Below, in pieces: positions 1-8,094 of a stretch of DNA of 36,990 nt. The translations under genes and the position numbers were made by a program. How positions within the stretch are numbered: position 1 is the first letter of the stretch; every line of letters starts with the position of its first letter. This DNA is from Chloroflexota bacterium (lineage in GTDB: Bacteria; Chloroflexota; Ktedonobacteria; Ktedonobacterales; Ktedonobacteraceae). The notes below the pieces were generated by a model that had not been told where the DNA came from, ran no database searches, and saw nothing but the letters and a program-made list of their open reading frames with translations. The stretch is taken from contig CADDYT010000061.1 of the NCBI GenBank assembly GCA_902810755.1, positions 1-36,990 on the forward strand. Reading direction: 5' to 3'.

Positions 1-83
1 GGCCAGTACCATTATCGCGTATCCTTCTTGTCATGCATTTTGTTCTTGCTGGTAGCCCATGTGGTGGCCTGTTGCCAGCGGTA
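1..83. other. Left-edge intergenic stub
   Basis: Short stretch downstream of the minus-strand FHA-ABC gene. I see no coding region, convincing terminator or RNA gene here. The neighbouring gene lies outside the window. Confidence 0.5.
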
Positions 84-2303
84 TTAACGTGTATCTTTCT
101 GTTTTAAGAAGAGCGCGGTGGCGAGGCCGAAGACGAGAATCATGAGGGCCAGCGCGCCCCAGACGAGCAACAGGTGGGCGGTGGCAGTGGGAATCACCGA
201 GGCTTTATTGACCGAGACAAAGAGCGTTCCCTGGTAGGAGAACGAATCGACGCCCAGTTTGTCGGGGTGCAGGCCAACCGATGAACCCATGCCTGCCATC
301 GCCCAGCGCATGGCAAATACGGCCCCGATGGCTTGCAGGATGGGCGTATTGAGTTCAAAGATGACGCCGGAGAAGATGACCTGCGGGATAAGGACGATGG
401 GAACGAAGCTCATGGCGCGGTCGGTGTTGGGCGCGAGCGCGGAAACGACGAGACCTAGCATAAGCCCGGCCAGCGAGGCCAGCGCCATCGTAATATAGAT
501 TTCGACTAACGGCGGCAGGAAGATACCCTGATGCAAGGGAGCTTTCAGGTTCACCATATAGATCACAATGGCGCTCTGAATCAGGCAGAGAATGCCCAGA
601 ATGACGATTTTGGAGAAGAGGTAGGGCGCAAGCCCCAGGTTCACCGCCCGCTCGCGCCGATAGATGGGTATCTCTTTGACGATTTCACGCACACCATTAA
701 TGCAGCCAAAGATGACGGCGGCAAAGGCCATGATGAAGAGTAGGGTCTGAGCGTCCGCGCCAGAGTTGGGTTCGATGGCATCATTGAGGACCTGGTCTTT
801 GCTTTTCCCTGTGTGTTGCAGATAGATGGTGGCCTGCGGCGAATTCAACGCATTCACCACGCGCTGGCAATCGATGGAGACGATAGGGCCGCTGGTGGCA
901 AGAATATTGGCCCTCGTCGGGCAGTCAGCGATACTGGTAGGTGTGAAGGCGGTGGGACTGGCCAGGAACCAGAGAATCAGACCGATAACGGGGGCCTGCA
1001 AGAGCAGGAGCAGGAGATTGCCGAAATCATTGCTGAGCAACCGTAGGTAGCGGCGCGAGAGCAGAAAGAATTGCCTGCGATGGTGTCCATGCCTGCGTCG
1101 TTGAACAGGTACACGCGGTACCAGCCCCATCTGCACATCGGCCAATTCCTGTTCAACCGGCTGCGCGATGTATTGCTGATAATAGGGAGAATGCTTGAAG
1201 CGTTCCGCCGCCTCCTGCGGAATCTTCCTGTTCTCCTCCGTTGGCTCCAGCAGCGAATAGATTTCCGCGAAGTTCTTTGCGCCAAAGTAAGTGATGGCCT
1301 CGCTCGGCGGCCCGTAATAGGCGAGTCGACCGCCCTGCGCCAGGATACAGACGTAGTCGCAGAGGTCGATATTGTAGATCGTGTGCGTCACCAGCACAAT
1401 CGTATGACCTTTGTCCGCCAGTTCGCGCAGGAGTTCCATCATTTTCTGGTCGAGGCCGGGGTCAAGGCCGGAAGTTGGCTCGTCGAGGAAGAAGAGGGCC
1501 GGGTTTGCCAGCAATTCGAGCGCGATGGAGAGCCGCTTGCGCTCGCCACCCGATAGCCTGCCGACCATCCACTTGCGTCTGTGCGTAATCCCCACGTCGT
1601 CCAGCACCTCTTTGATGCGGTCTTTAATCTGTGCATGCGTAAAATCACTGGGCAGGCGCAACCTGGCGGCATAGTACAGGGCCTGCTCAACGGTCAGATT
1701 CTTGTGAACAATGTCATCCTGCGGCACAATGCCTATCTGACGACTGAACTCCGCCAGGTGTTCGTAAAAATTCTGCCCGTTGTACAGCACTGCCCCCTTC
1801 GAGGCGGGATGGATGCCGTCGAGCGCGCTCATCAACGTCGTTTTACCCACGCCGGAGCCGCCGACAATAGCAACAAGCTTATGCGGCGGAATATCGATGG
1901 TCACATCATCCAGCAGAATCGTGCGCCGGGAACCTTTCTCCTCAAGGTGCAGCGCGTCGATACGGATAGCGCCGCTCTCATCTTCCCAGTTCAGCTCGCT
2001 GCCCGTATACGTGAACTTATAGGGCGCAATGCGAATCACATCTCCCGGCTTGAGAACCTGATTTGCCACGCGCTGCCCGTTGACATAGACGCGATTGGTG
2101 CTGCCCAGATCAACGATGCGATGTCCACCGCGCCTCGTCTGCTCAATGCGCGCGTGATGGCCCGAAACCAGTGGATGTTTCAAAATAACCGTATTATCCG
2201 GGTAGCGTCCGATAGTGATCACCGGGACATTCAACGGAATCGGACGCCCTGGCATCAACGGCTGCGCACCCTGGCCTCCATCAACCTGCGTCGTAGTCGT
2301 CAT
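84..2303 (-). CDS. FHA domain-containing ABC transporter (ABCG-type half transporter)
   Basis: A 739-residue protein with three parts. Residues about 25-95 form a forkhead-associated phosphothreonine-binding domain, with IGRYPDN, SGHHARIE and a VNGQ turn. Residues about 115-345 form an ABC ATPase: Walker A GGSGVGKT at 148-155, Q-loop PQDD near 195, signature LSGGE at 250-254, Walker B FFLDEP at 271-276 and an H-loop histidine near 307. Residues about 425-735 are an ABC-2 type membrane domain with several hydrophobic helices. The ATPase-before-membrane order is that of ABCG/White half transporters, so it probably dimerises in the cytoplasmic membrane. The FHA domain suggests control by Ser/Thr kinases (family knowledge), but no such kinase lies in the window. 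The ATG follows a GAGGAAG site about 10 nt upstream. The substrate cannot be read from sequence. Confidence 0.92.
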   Translation of the reverse strand: MTTTTQVDGGQGAQPLMPGRPIPLNVPVITIGRYPDNTVILKHPLVSGHHARIEQTRRGGHRIVDLGSTNRVYVNGQRVANQVLKPGDVIRIAPYKFTYTGSELNWEDESGAIRIDALHLEEKGSRRTILLDDVTIDIPPHKLVAIVGGSGVGKTTLMSALDGIHPASKGAVLYNGQNFYEHLAEFSRQIGIVPQDDIVHKNLTVEQALYYAARLRLPSDFTHAQIKDRIKEVLDDVGITHRRKWMVGRLSGGERKRLSIALELLANPALFFLDEPTSGLDPGLDQKMMELLRELADKGHTIVLVTHTIYNIDLCDYVCILAQGGRLAYYGPPSEAITYFGAKNFAEIYSLLEPTEENRKIPQEAAERFKHSPYYQQYIAQPVEQELADVQMGLVPRVPVQRRRHGHHRRQFFLLSRRYLRLLSNDFGNLLLLLLQAPVIGLILWFLASPTAFTPTSIADCPTRANILATSGPIVSIDCQRVVNALNSPQATIYLQHTGKSKDQVLNDAIEPNSGADAQTLLFIMAFAAVIFGCINGVREIVKEIPIYRRERAVNLGLAPYLFSKIVILGILCLIQSAIVIYMVNLKAPLHQGIFLPPLVEIYITMALASLAGLMLGLVVSALAPNTDRAMSFVPIVLIPQVIFSGVIFELNTPILQAIGAVFAMRWAMAGMGSSVGLHPDKLGVDSFSYQGTLFVSVNKASVIPTATAHLLLVWGALALMILVFGLATALFLKQKDTR

Positions 2304-2484
2304 AACGTATTACTTCCTCTCTGACTCAATATCATCAGTATTTTATCTCACAGGCAGGGAAGGGGAGAAAAACAAGGCTGGAAGCGCGAAAGACTGCTTA
2401 TCTGTTCTGAATATCCTTCCCGGCCCATTCCTCTGGTACAGCTTCATTAAAGAACACGTATGACCGCCGACAAACGAACACATA

Positions 2485-2493
2485 TGCTATACT
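2485..2493 (+). promoter_or_regulatory. Extended -10 promoter element (putative)
   Basis: TGCTATACT is an extended -10 hexamer (TGnTATACT) about 43 nt before the ATG at 2536. No good -35 is visible, as is usual for extended -10 promoters. It would drive the nitroreductase-like gene and lies in the 232-nt divergent gap shared with the FHA-ABC gene. Confidence 0.4.
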
Positions 2494-2535
2494 GGAAGCG
2501 TATTCTCTGATCAATTTCTTAAGAAAGAGGCGCTG

Positions 2536-3846
2536 ATGAGCCATGACGATACCCATGATACTCTCGACCCGCGATTAGAACAGGTTGCTCGCTTTTCACT
2601 ACTGAGTGGTATTTTCGGTCGCCGGTCGCGCCGTTTTGGCTATGGCATGTCGATACCTTCCGGGCCGTTAGCTTACACCTCACCGCATGATCCCTTGCCG
2701 CTTGATGAACTGGAACGGGCGCTTTTGATTGCTGCCGCGACGGGAGTGAGCGGATGGAATTTCGGCATTCCCTTTACGGTCAATGAAAGTGAGGCGCTGA
2801 GCAGCTATAGTTTGCGGATGACCGGGCGCACAATTCCCTCTGCCGCCTCCATCGGTACGAGCGAACTCTTTTTCACCGATGATAACGGTATCTACCTGGT
2901 ACGCACCCGCGACCTGACGCCTGAACGCTTACGCGAATTTGAGCAGGATGATACCATCATGCGCATTATCGACACATCACGGGCAGCAACGACGCAGATC
3001 AGCGACCAGAGACTGACGCTGCCGCGAAAGGCTCCGCATTACGATGAACATAATTTCTGGAACAGCAACGTCGCCGGTTCCACGCTCTTCATGCCCGTTG
3101 GCGACGTGGGCGAACAATTGCTCGCGCTACTGGCGATGTATGTCACCAATGGCTATACGCTCTACGATGATTATACGGGCGGTCTGGGCGGCAAGCTGGA
3201 ACCGTTTATCCGCACCGGTGTGATTAGCGACACGCCGCAGATGCGCTTCGCCCTCTCGCACATCGAGCAGGTAGCCTACTCAACGGTTGCGATGGAGCTT
3301 GCTCTAATCTGCCAGAATATTGTGCTGATGATGCAGGCAATCGGCCTGGGCGGCTGGATGTATAGCGGCATTTTCCCCTACAGCGTGCTGGGCGCGTTCG
3401 CCGACGAGGGCGTGCCGGGCCTCGGCTTCCGTTTTGTGCGGCGCGAGGACTGGACCATGCCCAATCCGGTGGGGCTCGACGGCTATTACGAGTCTGTCTG
3501 CCCGCCCTACGTTGCCGATATGTACGAGGCCGCGCAGAGACTGGCCGCGAAAAAATTTGGCCCCGGCGGCACCTATGATCCGGCGATGGGTGGCCCGTAT
3601 CTGGATAGCGGCGCTATCAAGGCAACGGTTCAGCCCTATACGCAGGCGCAGATTGATTGTATCGGTGAAATGGCACAGCATATCTATAGCACATATGGAC
3701 GCTTCCCGGCGCGCTACCCCACCATTCTGCTGCGCCTTTACGCCCAGGCGCACCATCTCGAACTGGCATATTACGATCAGTTCTTTGCTCCCGGCGCCTA
3801 TCTGCAAACGCACAAAGAACACATGGAACGCTGGCACGGCCATTGA
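2536..3846 (+). CDS. Nitroreductase-like protein (divergent)
   Basis: A 436-residue soluble protein. The N-terminal third has features of the FMN-dependent nitroreductase fold: a GRRSRRFGYG start motif followed by an ELERALLIAAATGVSGWNFGIPF-like stretch, comparable to the 'RRSIR...ELL.AA...PS..N.QPW' opening of that family. The segment ALICQNIVLMMQAIGLGGWMYSG (residues about 257-279) resembles the family's 'QNL.LAA.alGLG' helix. It is about twice the usual nitroreductase length, with a long C-terminal extension rich in Tyr and Pro. The ATG follows AGAGG with a 5-nt spacer. The gene stands 89 nt before the PAC2 gene and may be expressed separately. Function beyond a probable flavin-dependent reductase fold is unknown. 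Family placement is my pattern reading, not a search result. Confidence 0.6.
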   Translation: MSHDDTHDTLDPRLEQVARFSLLSGIFGRRSRRFGYGMSIPSGPLAYTSPHDPLPLDELERALLIAAATGVSGWNFGIPFTVNESEALSSYSLRMTGRTIPSAASIGTSELFFTDDNGIYLVRTRDLTPERLREFEQDDTIMRIIDTSRAATTQISDQRLTLPRKAPHYDEHNFWNSNVAGSTLFMPVGDVGEQLLALLAMYVTNGYTLYDDYTGGLGGKLEPFIRTGVISDTPQMRFALSHIEQVAYSTVAMELALICQNIVLMMQAIGLGGWMYSGIFPYSVLGAFADEGVPGLGFRFVRREDWTMPNPVGLDGYYESVCPPYVADMYEAAQRLAAKKFGPGGTYDPAMGGPYLDSGAIKATVQPYTQAQIDCIGEMAQHIYSTYGRFPARYPTILLRLYAQAHHLELAYYDQFFAPGAYLQTHKEHMERWHGH

Positions 3847-3935
3847 AAAGAGACACTGTCACATCTTTTCAGGAGTGGTAGAATAGGAGAATGCATGTAC
3901 CAGTATCGTAAGGGACAGGCAAAAAGAGGTGATGA

Positions 3936-4886
3936 ATGACATATGTACAATACCATGCTGAACCAGAGCTAAGAAATCCCGTGCTGGTAGCCGCCTTTGC
4001 CGGTTGGAATGACGCGGCAGACGCGGCGACAGCAGTCGTGAAATTTCTCAGCGAGCGATGGAAACCGGTAAAACTGGCTGAGATCGAGCCGGAAGACTTC
4101 TTTGTTTTTACGGAGACACGTCCCATCATCCAGTATGTTGATGGTATAGAACGTTCTATCACGTGGCCGGTCAACCAGTTTTCGGCGCATCAATCCCCCT
4201 TTATGAGCAGGGACATTATTCTGTACCTGGGTTCAGAGCCACAGTTGAAGTGGAAGACCTTCTCCAGACAATTTCTTGCGGTCTGCAAACGCTATAAGGT
4301 GAGAGAAGTGGTGCTGCTGGGCGCGTTGCTGGCAGATATCCCGCACTCGATCACGGTTCCCATTTCCGGCACATCCTCAAGTGAGGAGTTACGGGAGCGC
4401 CTGCAAGATATGGACGTTCACCACTCGCGTTATGAGGGGCCAACAGGCATCGTGGGCGTTCTGCAAGACGCTTGCAAGCGCGCGGGTATTCCAGCCGCCA
4501 GCATCTGGGCTGCCGCGCCCCATTACCTGGCCGCCACACCCAACACCAAAGTCACCGCCGCCTTGCTCACGTACCTGAATGTCTTCCTTTCGCTGGGCCT
4601 GGATTTGAGCGAGATTCAATCGGAGGCCATCCGTTTTGAAGAGCAGATCAGCGCGCTGGTCGCACGCGACCCGGAGGCCAGCGCCTACGTGCGCAAGCTG
4701 GAAGAGCAGATTGCCGAGATGGAACAGGAGGAAGACGAGGAGGAAGACGAGCCGTTCAGCCTGGACACAACCTCTGGCACGGGGCCGTTGCCGAGCGCGG
4801 ATACGCTTATTCGTGGCGTCGAAGAGCTTTTGCGCCAGCAGCGCGAGAACAATCAGCAGAGACACGACAGCAACGAGGATGAGTAA
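3936..4886 (+). CDS. PAC2 family protein (proteasome assembly chaperone-like)
   Basis: A 316-residue soluble protein of the PAC2 superfamily. The N-terminus carries the family opening NPVLVAAFAGWNDAADAAT. Further in are VVLLGALLADIPHS, a YEGPTGIVGVLQ segment and AAPHYLAATPNTKVTAALL, all typical of bacterial PAC2 proteins. The C-terminal 80 residues are a charged, probably coiled-coil tail with a strongly acidic EQEEDEEEDE stretch near 267. Eukaryotic and archaeal relatives assist proteasome assembly; the role in bacteria lacking a proteasome is unclear. The stop is 3 nt before the next start, so it is almost certainly co-transcribed with the CoA-binding protein gene. The ATG at 3936 follows AGAGGTGATGA. 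Confidence 0.85.
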   Translation: MTYVQYHAEPELRNPVLVAAFAGWNDAADAATAVVKFLSERWKPVKLAEIEPEDFFVFTETRPIIQYVDGIERSITWPVNQFSAHQSPFMSRDIILYLGSEPQLKWKTFSRQFLAVCKRYKVREVVLLGALLADIPHSITVPISGTSSSEELRERLQDMDVHHSRYEGPTGIVGVLQDACKRAGIPAASIWAAAPHYLAATPNTKVTAALLTYLNVFLSLGLDLSEIQSEAIRFEEQISALVARDPEASAYVRKLEEQIAEMEQEEDEEEDEPFSLDTTSGTGPLPSADTLIRGVEELLRQQRENNQQRHDSNEDE

Positions 4887-4889
4887 GAG

Positions 4890-6317
4890 ATGAGTGTGAC
4901 CCCCTACGCGCTCCACGAGGTGTTCCACCCGCGTTCGGTCGCCATCATTGGAGCGTCACGCGCCCCACACAAATGGGGCCATGTCGCAGCCAGACAGCTT
5001 ATCGCCGGAGGTTTCCCCGGCGATATTTATCTGATCAATCCCTCCGTGCCTGAGATACTGGGCAGGCAGACATATCCAGGCCTGTGTGATGTGCCGGGAA
5101 CGGTCGATCTGGCCGTCATTGCCACCAGTTTTAGCCAGGTGCGCCAGGCCGTTGATGACTGCATCGCAAAAGGGGTCAAGGGCATCGTCATCATCACGGC
5201 GGGTTTCAGCGAGACGGGACCAGAGGGGCGCAGACTGGAAGAGGAGATGGTTGCGCGCTGCCGCGAACACGGTATCCGCGTCATCGGCAGCAACTGCATG
5301 GGCCTCTACATCCGTGATGCACAGCTTAATACGCTGGGTATGGCCTTTCCCCTGCCAGACGGGCCAATCGGGCTGGTCTCGCAGAGCGGCAATCTGGGCA
5401 TGTACTTCTATGCGCAGGCGCAACTGGACGGTCTCGGCTTCACCACATTTCTCAGCGTGGGCAACGCCGCCGATGTCACCTTCCCCGAATGCATGCAATA
5501 TCTGGCCGACGACCCGGAGACGCGCGTCATCGCCGGTTACGTCGAATCTCTTGAGGAGAACACGCTGCGACAGGTCACGAGCGAGATGTGGGAGCGCGGA
5601 CACTACAAGCCGGTCGTGATCCTGCTGAGCGGCGCGACCGAGGTGGGGGTACGGGCCGCGCTGGCGCACACGGGAACGCTGGTGACGCCGCGTCCCGATA
5701 ACGATAGCCGCCTGCTCGGCAGCGGCGTTGTGCGCGTGCTGCGTTCAGACGAACTCTTCCCGGTTGCGCAGGCGCTCGCCACGCAGCCACCCACGCCACG
5801 CGGCGGGCGGCGCATCGCCATCATCGGCGACGGCGGCGGCAGCGTCGTCACCGGCGGTGATGCCGCCGTTCGCGCCGGGCTGCAGGTGCCGGTACTGGCG
5901 GCCGAGACGCAGCAACAATTGCGCGCCCTCATGCCCGCCCGCGCTACAGCCACCAACCCCATCGATGTCGCCGGGGCCGCCGACGAAGACCCATTGTCTT
6001 TTGCCTGGCTGGCCGAAATCTGCCTCAGAGACCCTGAAATCGATGGCGTCATCATCACCGGCCTCTTCGGCGGCTATCGCTGGCTGCTCTCAGAGGATTT
6101 CGGGCCGCGTGAGGAGGCTGCCGCGCACGCCCTGGGCAAGCTGGTTCGCCAGTACCAGAAGCCGGTACTGCTACAATCAATCTATGCCCGGCATGACATC
6201 CCCGCCCTGCGCATCCTGCGCGAGGAAGGCATCCCTTTCTATGAATCGGTAGAGATCACCTGCCGCGCTATGTCTGCCCTGGCGGAGATTGGCCAGTTCC
6301 TGGCGCAATATTCATAA
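4890..6317 (+). CDS. CoA-binding protein, ADP-forming acyl-CoA synthetase alpha-like
   Basis: A 475-residue protein with the alpha-subunit architecture of ADP-forming acetyl/acyl-CoA synthetases. It has an N-terminal CoA-binding Rossmann domain (SVAIIGASRAPHKWGHVAARQL, about 13-35), a succinyl-CoA-synthetase-like middle domain (GLVSQSGNLGMYFY, about 160) and a third domain with TNPIDVAGAADEDP. The LAHTGTL segment contains the histidine that is phosphorylated in this family. The ATP-grasp (beta) domain needed for the complete reaction is absent, and no separate beta gene lies nearby. It may pair with a subunit encoded elsewhere or act only as a CoA-ligand binding protein. It sits 3 nt after the PAC2 gene in a plus-strand operon continuing to the PPOX and M20 genes. 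Confidence 0.85.
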   Translation: MSVTPYALHEVFHPRSVAIIGASRAPHKWGHVAARQLIAGGFPGDIYLINPSVPEILGRQTYPGLCDVPGTVDLAVIATSFSQVRQAVDDCIAKGVKGIVIITAGFSETGPEGRRLEEEMVARCREHGIRVIGSNCMGLYIRDAQLNTLGMAFPLPDGPIGLVSQSGNLGMYFYAQAQLDGLGFTTFLSVGNAADVTFPECMQYLADDPETRVIAGYVESLEENTLRQVTSEMWERGHYKPVVILLSGATEVGVRAALAHTGTLVTPRPDNDSRLLGSGVVRVLRSDELFPVAQALATQPPTPRGGRRIAIIGDGGGSVVTGGDAAVRAGLQVPVLAAETQQQLRALMPARATATNPIDVAGAADEDPLSFAWLAEICLRDPEIDGVIITGLFGGYRWLLSEDFGPREEAAAHALGKLVRQYQKPVLLQSIYARHDIPALRILREEGIPFYESVEITCRAMSALAEIGQFLAQYS

Positions 6318-6366
6318 ACGTCTCGCCAACGTCCACTCTCTATTTCTTGCGAAGGAGGAACAAAAC

Positions 6367-6828
6367 ATGAATCGCCGCGATATGATTCGCATGAATGATG
6401 AGGAGATACGAGCCTTCCTCGAGGAGCAGTACACACTTGAGGTTGCCACCATTGACCACGACGGCTGGCCGCACCTCGTCGCCATGTGGTACACGCTGGT
6501 CGATGACCGCATCGTTTTCTGGACATACGCGAAATCGCAAAAGGCCGTCAACCTGCGCCGCGACCCCCGGCTAACCTGCCTGGTCGAGTCCGGCACTCGC
6601 TACGACGAACTGCGCGGCGTCCAGATCAAGGGACGGGCTATCCTCAACAACGAACGCGAAACCGTCCAGCGTATCGGCGAGCTGATCTACGCGCGCTACA
6701 GCGGCGGCACCCTGAACGACGCCACGCGCCAGATGGTGGCCGCGCAGGCGGCCAAACGAGTGCTGGTCTTCGTCGACCCCGTCGAAATCGTCTCCTGGGA
6801 TCACCGAAAATTAGGCGGAAGCTATTAA
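6367..6828 (+). CDS. Pyridoxamine 5'-phosphate oxidase-fold (PPOX/F420-type) protein
   Basis: A 153-residue split-barrel flavin- or F420-binding family protein. The core VATIDHDGWPHLVAMWYTLVD is the usual first strands (substrate-facing 'G.PH..p.wf'), followed by FWTYAKSQKAVNLRRDPR and then VEIVSWDHRKL at the C-terminus. I chose the ATG at 6367 because an AAGGAGGAAC site stands just upstream. A longer reading from 6289 overlaps the previous gene and has no ribosome site. Family members oxidise or reduce small molecules with FMN or F420; the actual cofactor and substrate cannot be told here. It lies between the CoA-binding gene (49 nt upstream) and the M20 hydrolase (10 nt downstream), so it probably belongs to the same transcript. 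Confidence 0.82.
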   Translation: MNRRDMIRMNDEEIRAFLEEQYTLEVATIDHDGWPHLVAMWYTLVDDRIVFWTYAKSQKAVNLRRDPRLTCLVESGTRYDELRGVQIKGRAILNNERETVQRIGELIYARYSGGTLNDATRQMVAAQAAKRVLVFVDPVEIVSWDHRKLGGSY

Positions 6829-6838
6829 GGACACAGCC

Positions 6839-8080
6839 ATGCCAGAGATAATGCATCTCCATATTGACCCATCATTACTTTCGCACTACATAGAGACGCT
6901 GGGGGCAATCGGGCAACAGGCCGGAGGAGGCATTATTCGCCCGGTGTATGGACAGGCATGGCAGGAGGCACGCGGACAACTGGCGGAGTGGATGAACGAG
7001 TCCGGGCTGGCAGTGCGCGAAGACGCGGTGGGCAATCTCTTCGGACGCTTACAGGGACGCGATGATACCCGTACTATTCTGACCGGCTCGCATATCGATA
7101 CAGTCAGATTGGGGGGCAAATATGACGGGGCGCTGGGCGTACTGGCGGGGCTGGTGGCGGTGCGCGCGTTACGCGAGCAGGCCGGACGACCGGAGCGATC
7201 ATTAGAAATGGTCGCCTTATGCGAGGAGGAGGGCAGCCGTTTTCAGGCGCACTACTGGGGTTCGCGCGGCATGTGGGGCCTGATTCGGCCGCAGGAACTG
7301 GAAACGCTGCGCGACGACGAGGGCATCACGATCGCGCAGGCTATGCAGGCGGCAGGCTTCGCGCCGGAACGCTACCGGGAAGCCATACGCAACGACCTCG
7401 CCGCATTTCTGGAACTGCACATCGAGCAGGGGCGCATCCTCTTCGATGAACACATCGACATCGGCATCGTGCAAGCCATTGTGGGTATGCAGCGCCAGTT
7501 GATTACGGTTGAGGGACGAGCGGACCATGCCGGAACGACGCCAATGGACTTGCGGCGCGACGCTTTGCAGGGCGCGGCTGCGATGGCGCTGGAGATCACG
7601 CGCGTGGTGGAGCAGGAGGGCCGACCGGCGGTCGTCACTATGGGAAAATGGGATGTGCAGCCCGGCGCTTTCAATATCGTACCTGGATGGGTACGGTTCT
7701 CCATCGACCTGCGCCACCCGGACGAGGCAACGATCCAGCGACTCTCCCAGACCATCCTTGTCATCTGTGAACGGCTCGCGGGCGAACGCGGGCTTACCGT
7801 CGCGCGCGAAATCGTTGATGACAGCCCACCGGCACAGATGGATGCCCAATTGCAAAATGTGCTGGTAGCAGCAGCGCAGGCATGCGGCGCGTCGTGGAAA
7901 TATTTGCCAAGCGGGGCCGGACATGACAGCGAGGTGATGACCCGCCACATCCCCACTGCCATGCTCTTTGTCCCCAGCGTCGAGGGCCGCTCGCACAGCC
8001 CCGCTGAACACACTTCGCTTGAGGACGCCGTGCGCGGTGCAACCGTCCTGGCAACCGCCCTCTACAGGCTGGCGTACTGA
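6839..8080 (+). CDS. M20 family Zn-dependent amidohydrolase (allantoate amidohydrolase / N-carbamoyl amino acid hydrolase type)
   Basis: A 413-residue metallo-amidohydrolase of the AllC/HyuC/beta-ureidopropionase group. Visible metal and active-site motifs are GSHIDTV (H85, D87), GGKYDGALG (D96), CEEEGSRF (E129-E131), LELHIEQG (H194), GRADHAGTTPM (H230, dimerisation/substrate lid region), SGAGHDS (H362) and EGRSHSPAEH (H386). These enzymes remove carbamoyl or ureido groups from ureido acids, yielding ammonia and CO2 or an amino acid, in purine, pyrimidine or hydantoin breakdown. The length is normal. The substrate (allantoate, N-carbamoyl-beta-alanine or N-carbamoyl amino acid) cannot be assigned from sequence alone. 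It ends 14 nt before the convergent end of the nitrilase-superfamily gene, whose family also cleaves C-N bonds. Confidence 0.9.
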   Translation: MPEIMHLHIDPSLLSHYIETLGAIGQQAGGGIIRPVYGQAWQEARGQLAEWMNESGLAVREDAVGNLFGRLQGRDDTRTILTGSHIDTVRLGGKYDGALGVLAGLVAVRALREQAGRPERSLEMVALCEEEGSRFQAHYWGSRGMWGLIRPQELETLRDDEGITIAQAMQAAGFAPERYREAIRNDLAAFLELHIEQGRILFDEHIDIGIVQAIVGMQRQLITVEGRADHAGTTPMDLRRDALQGAAAMALEITRVVEQEGRPAVVTMGKWDVQPGAFNIVPGWVRFSIDLRHPDEATIQRLSQTILVICERLAGERGLTVAREIVDDSPPAQMDAQLQNVLVAAAQACGASWKYLPSGAGHDSEVMTRHIPTAMLFVPSVEGRSHSPAEHTSLEDAVRGATVLATALYRLAY

Positions 8081-8094
8081 CTTACGAATCCTGG

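Noticed and set aside
1581..2324. Long plus-strand reading of 247 codons opposite the FHA-ABC gene
   Set aside because: It is the antisense of a strongly recognised coding frame and has no family signature.
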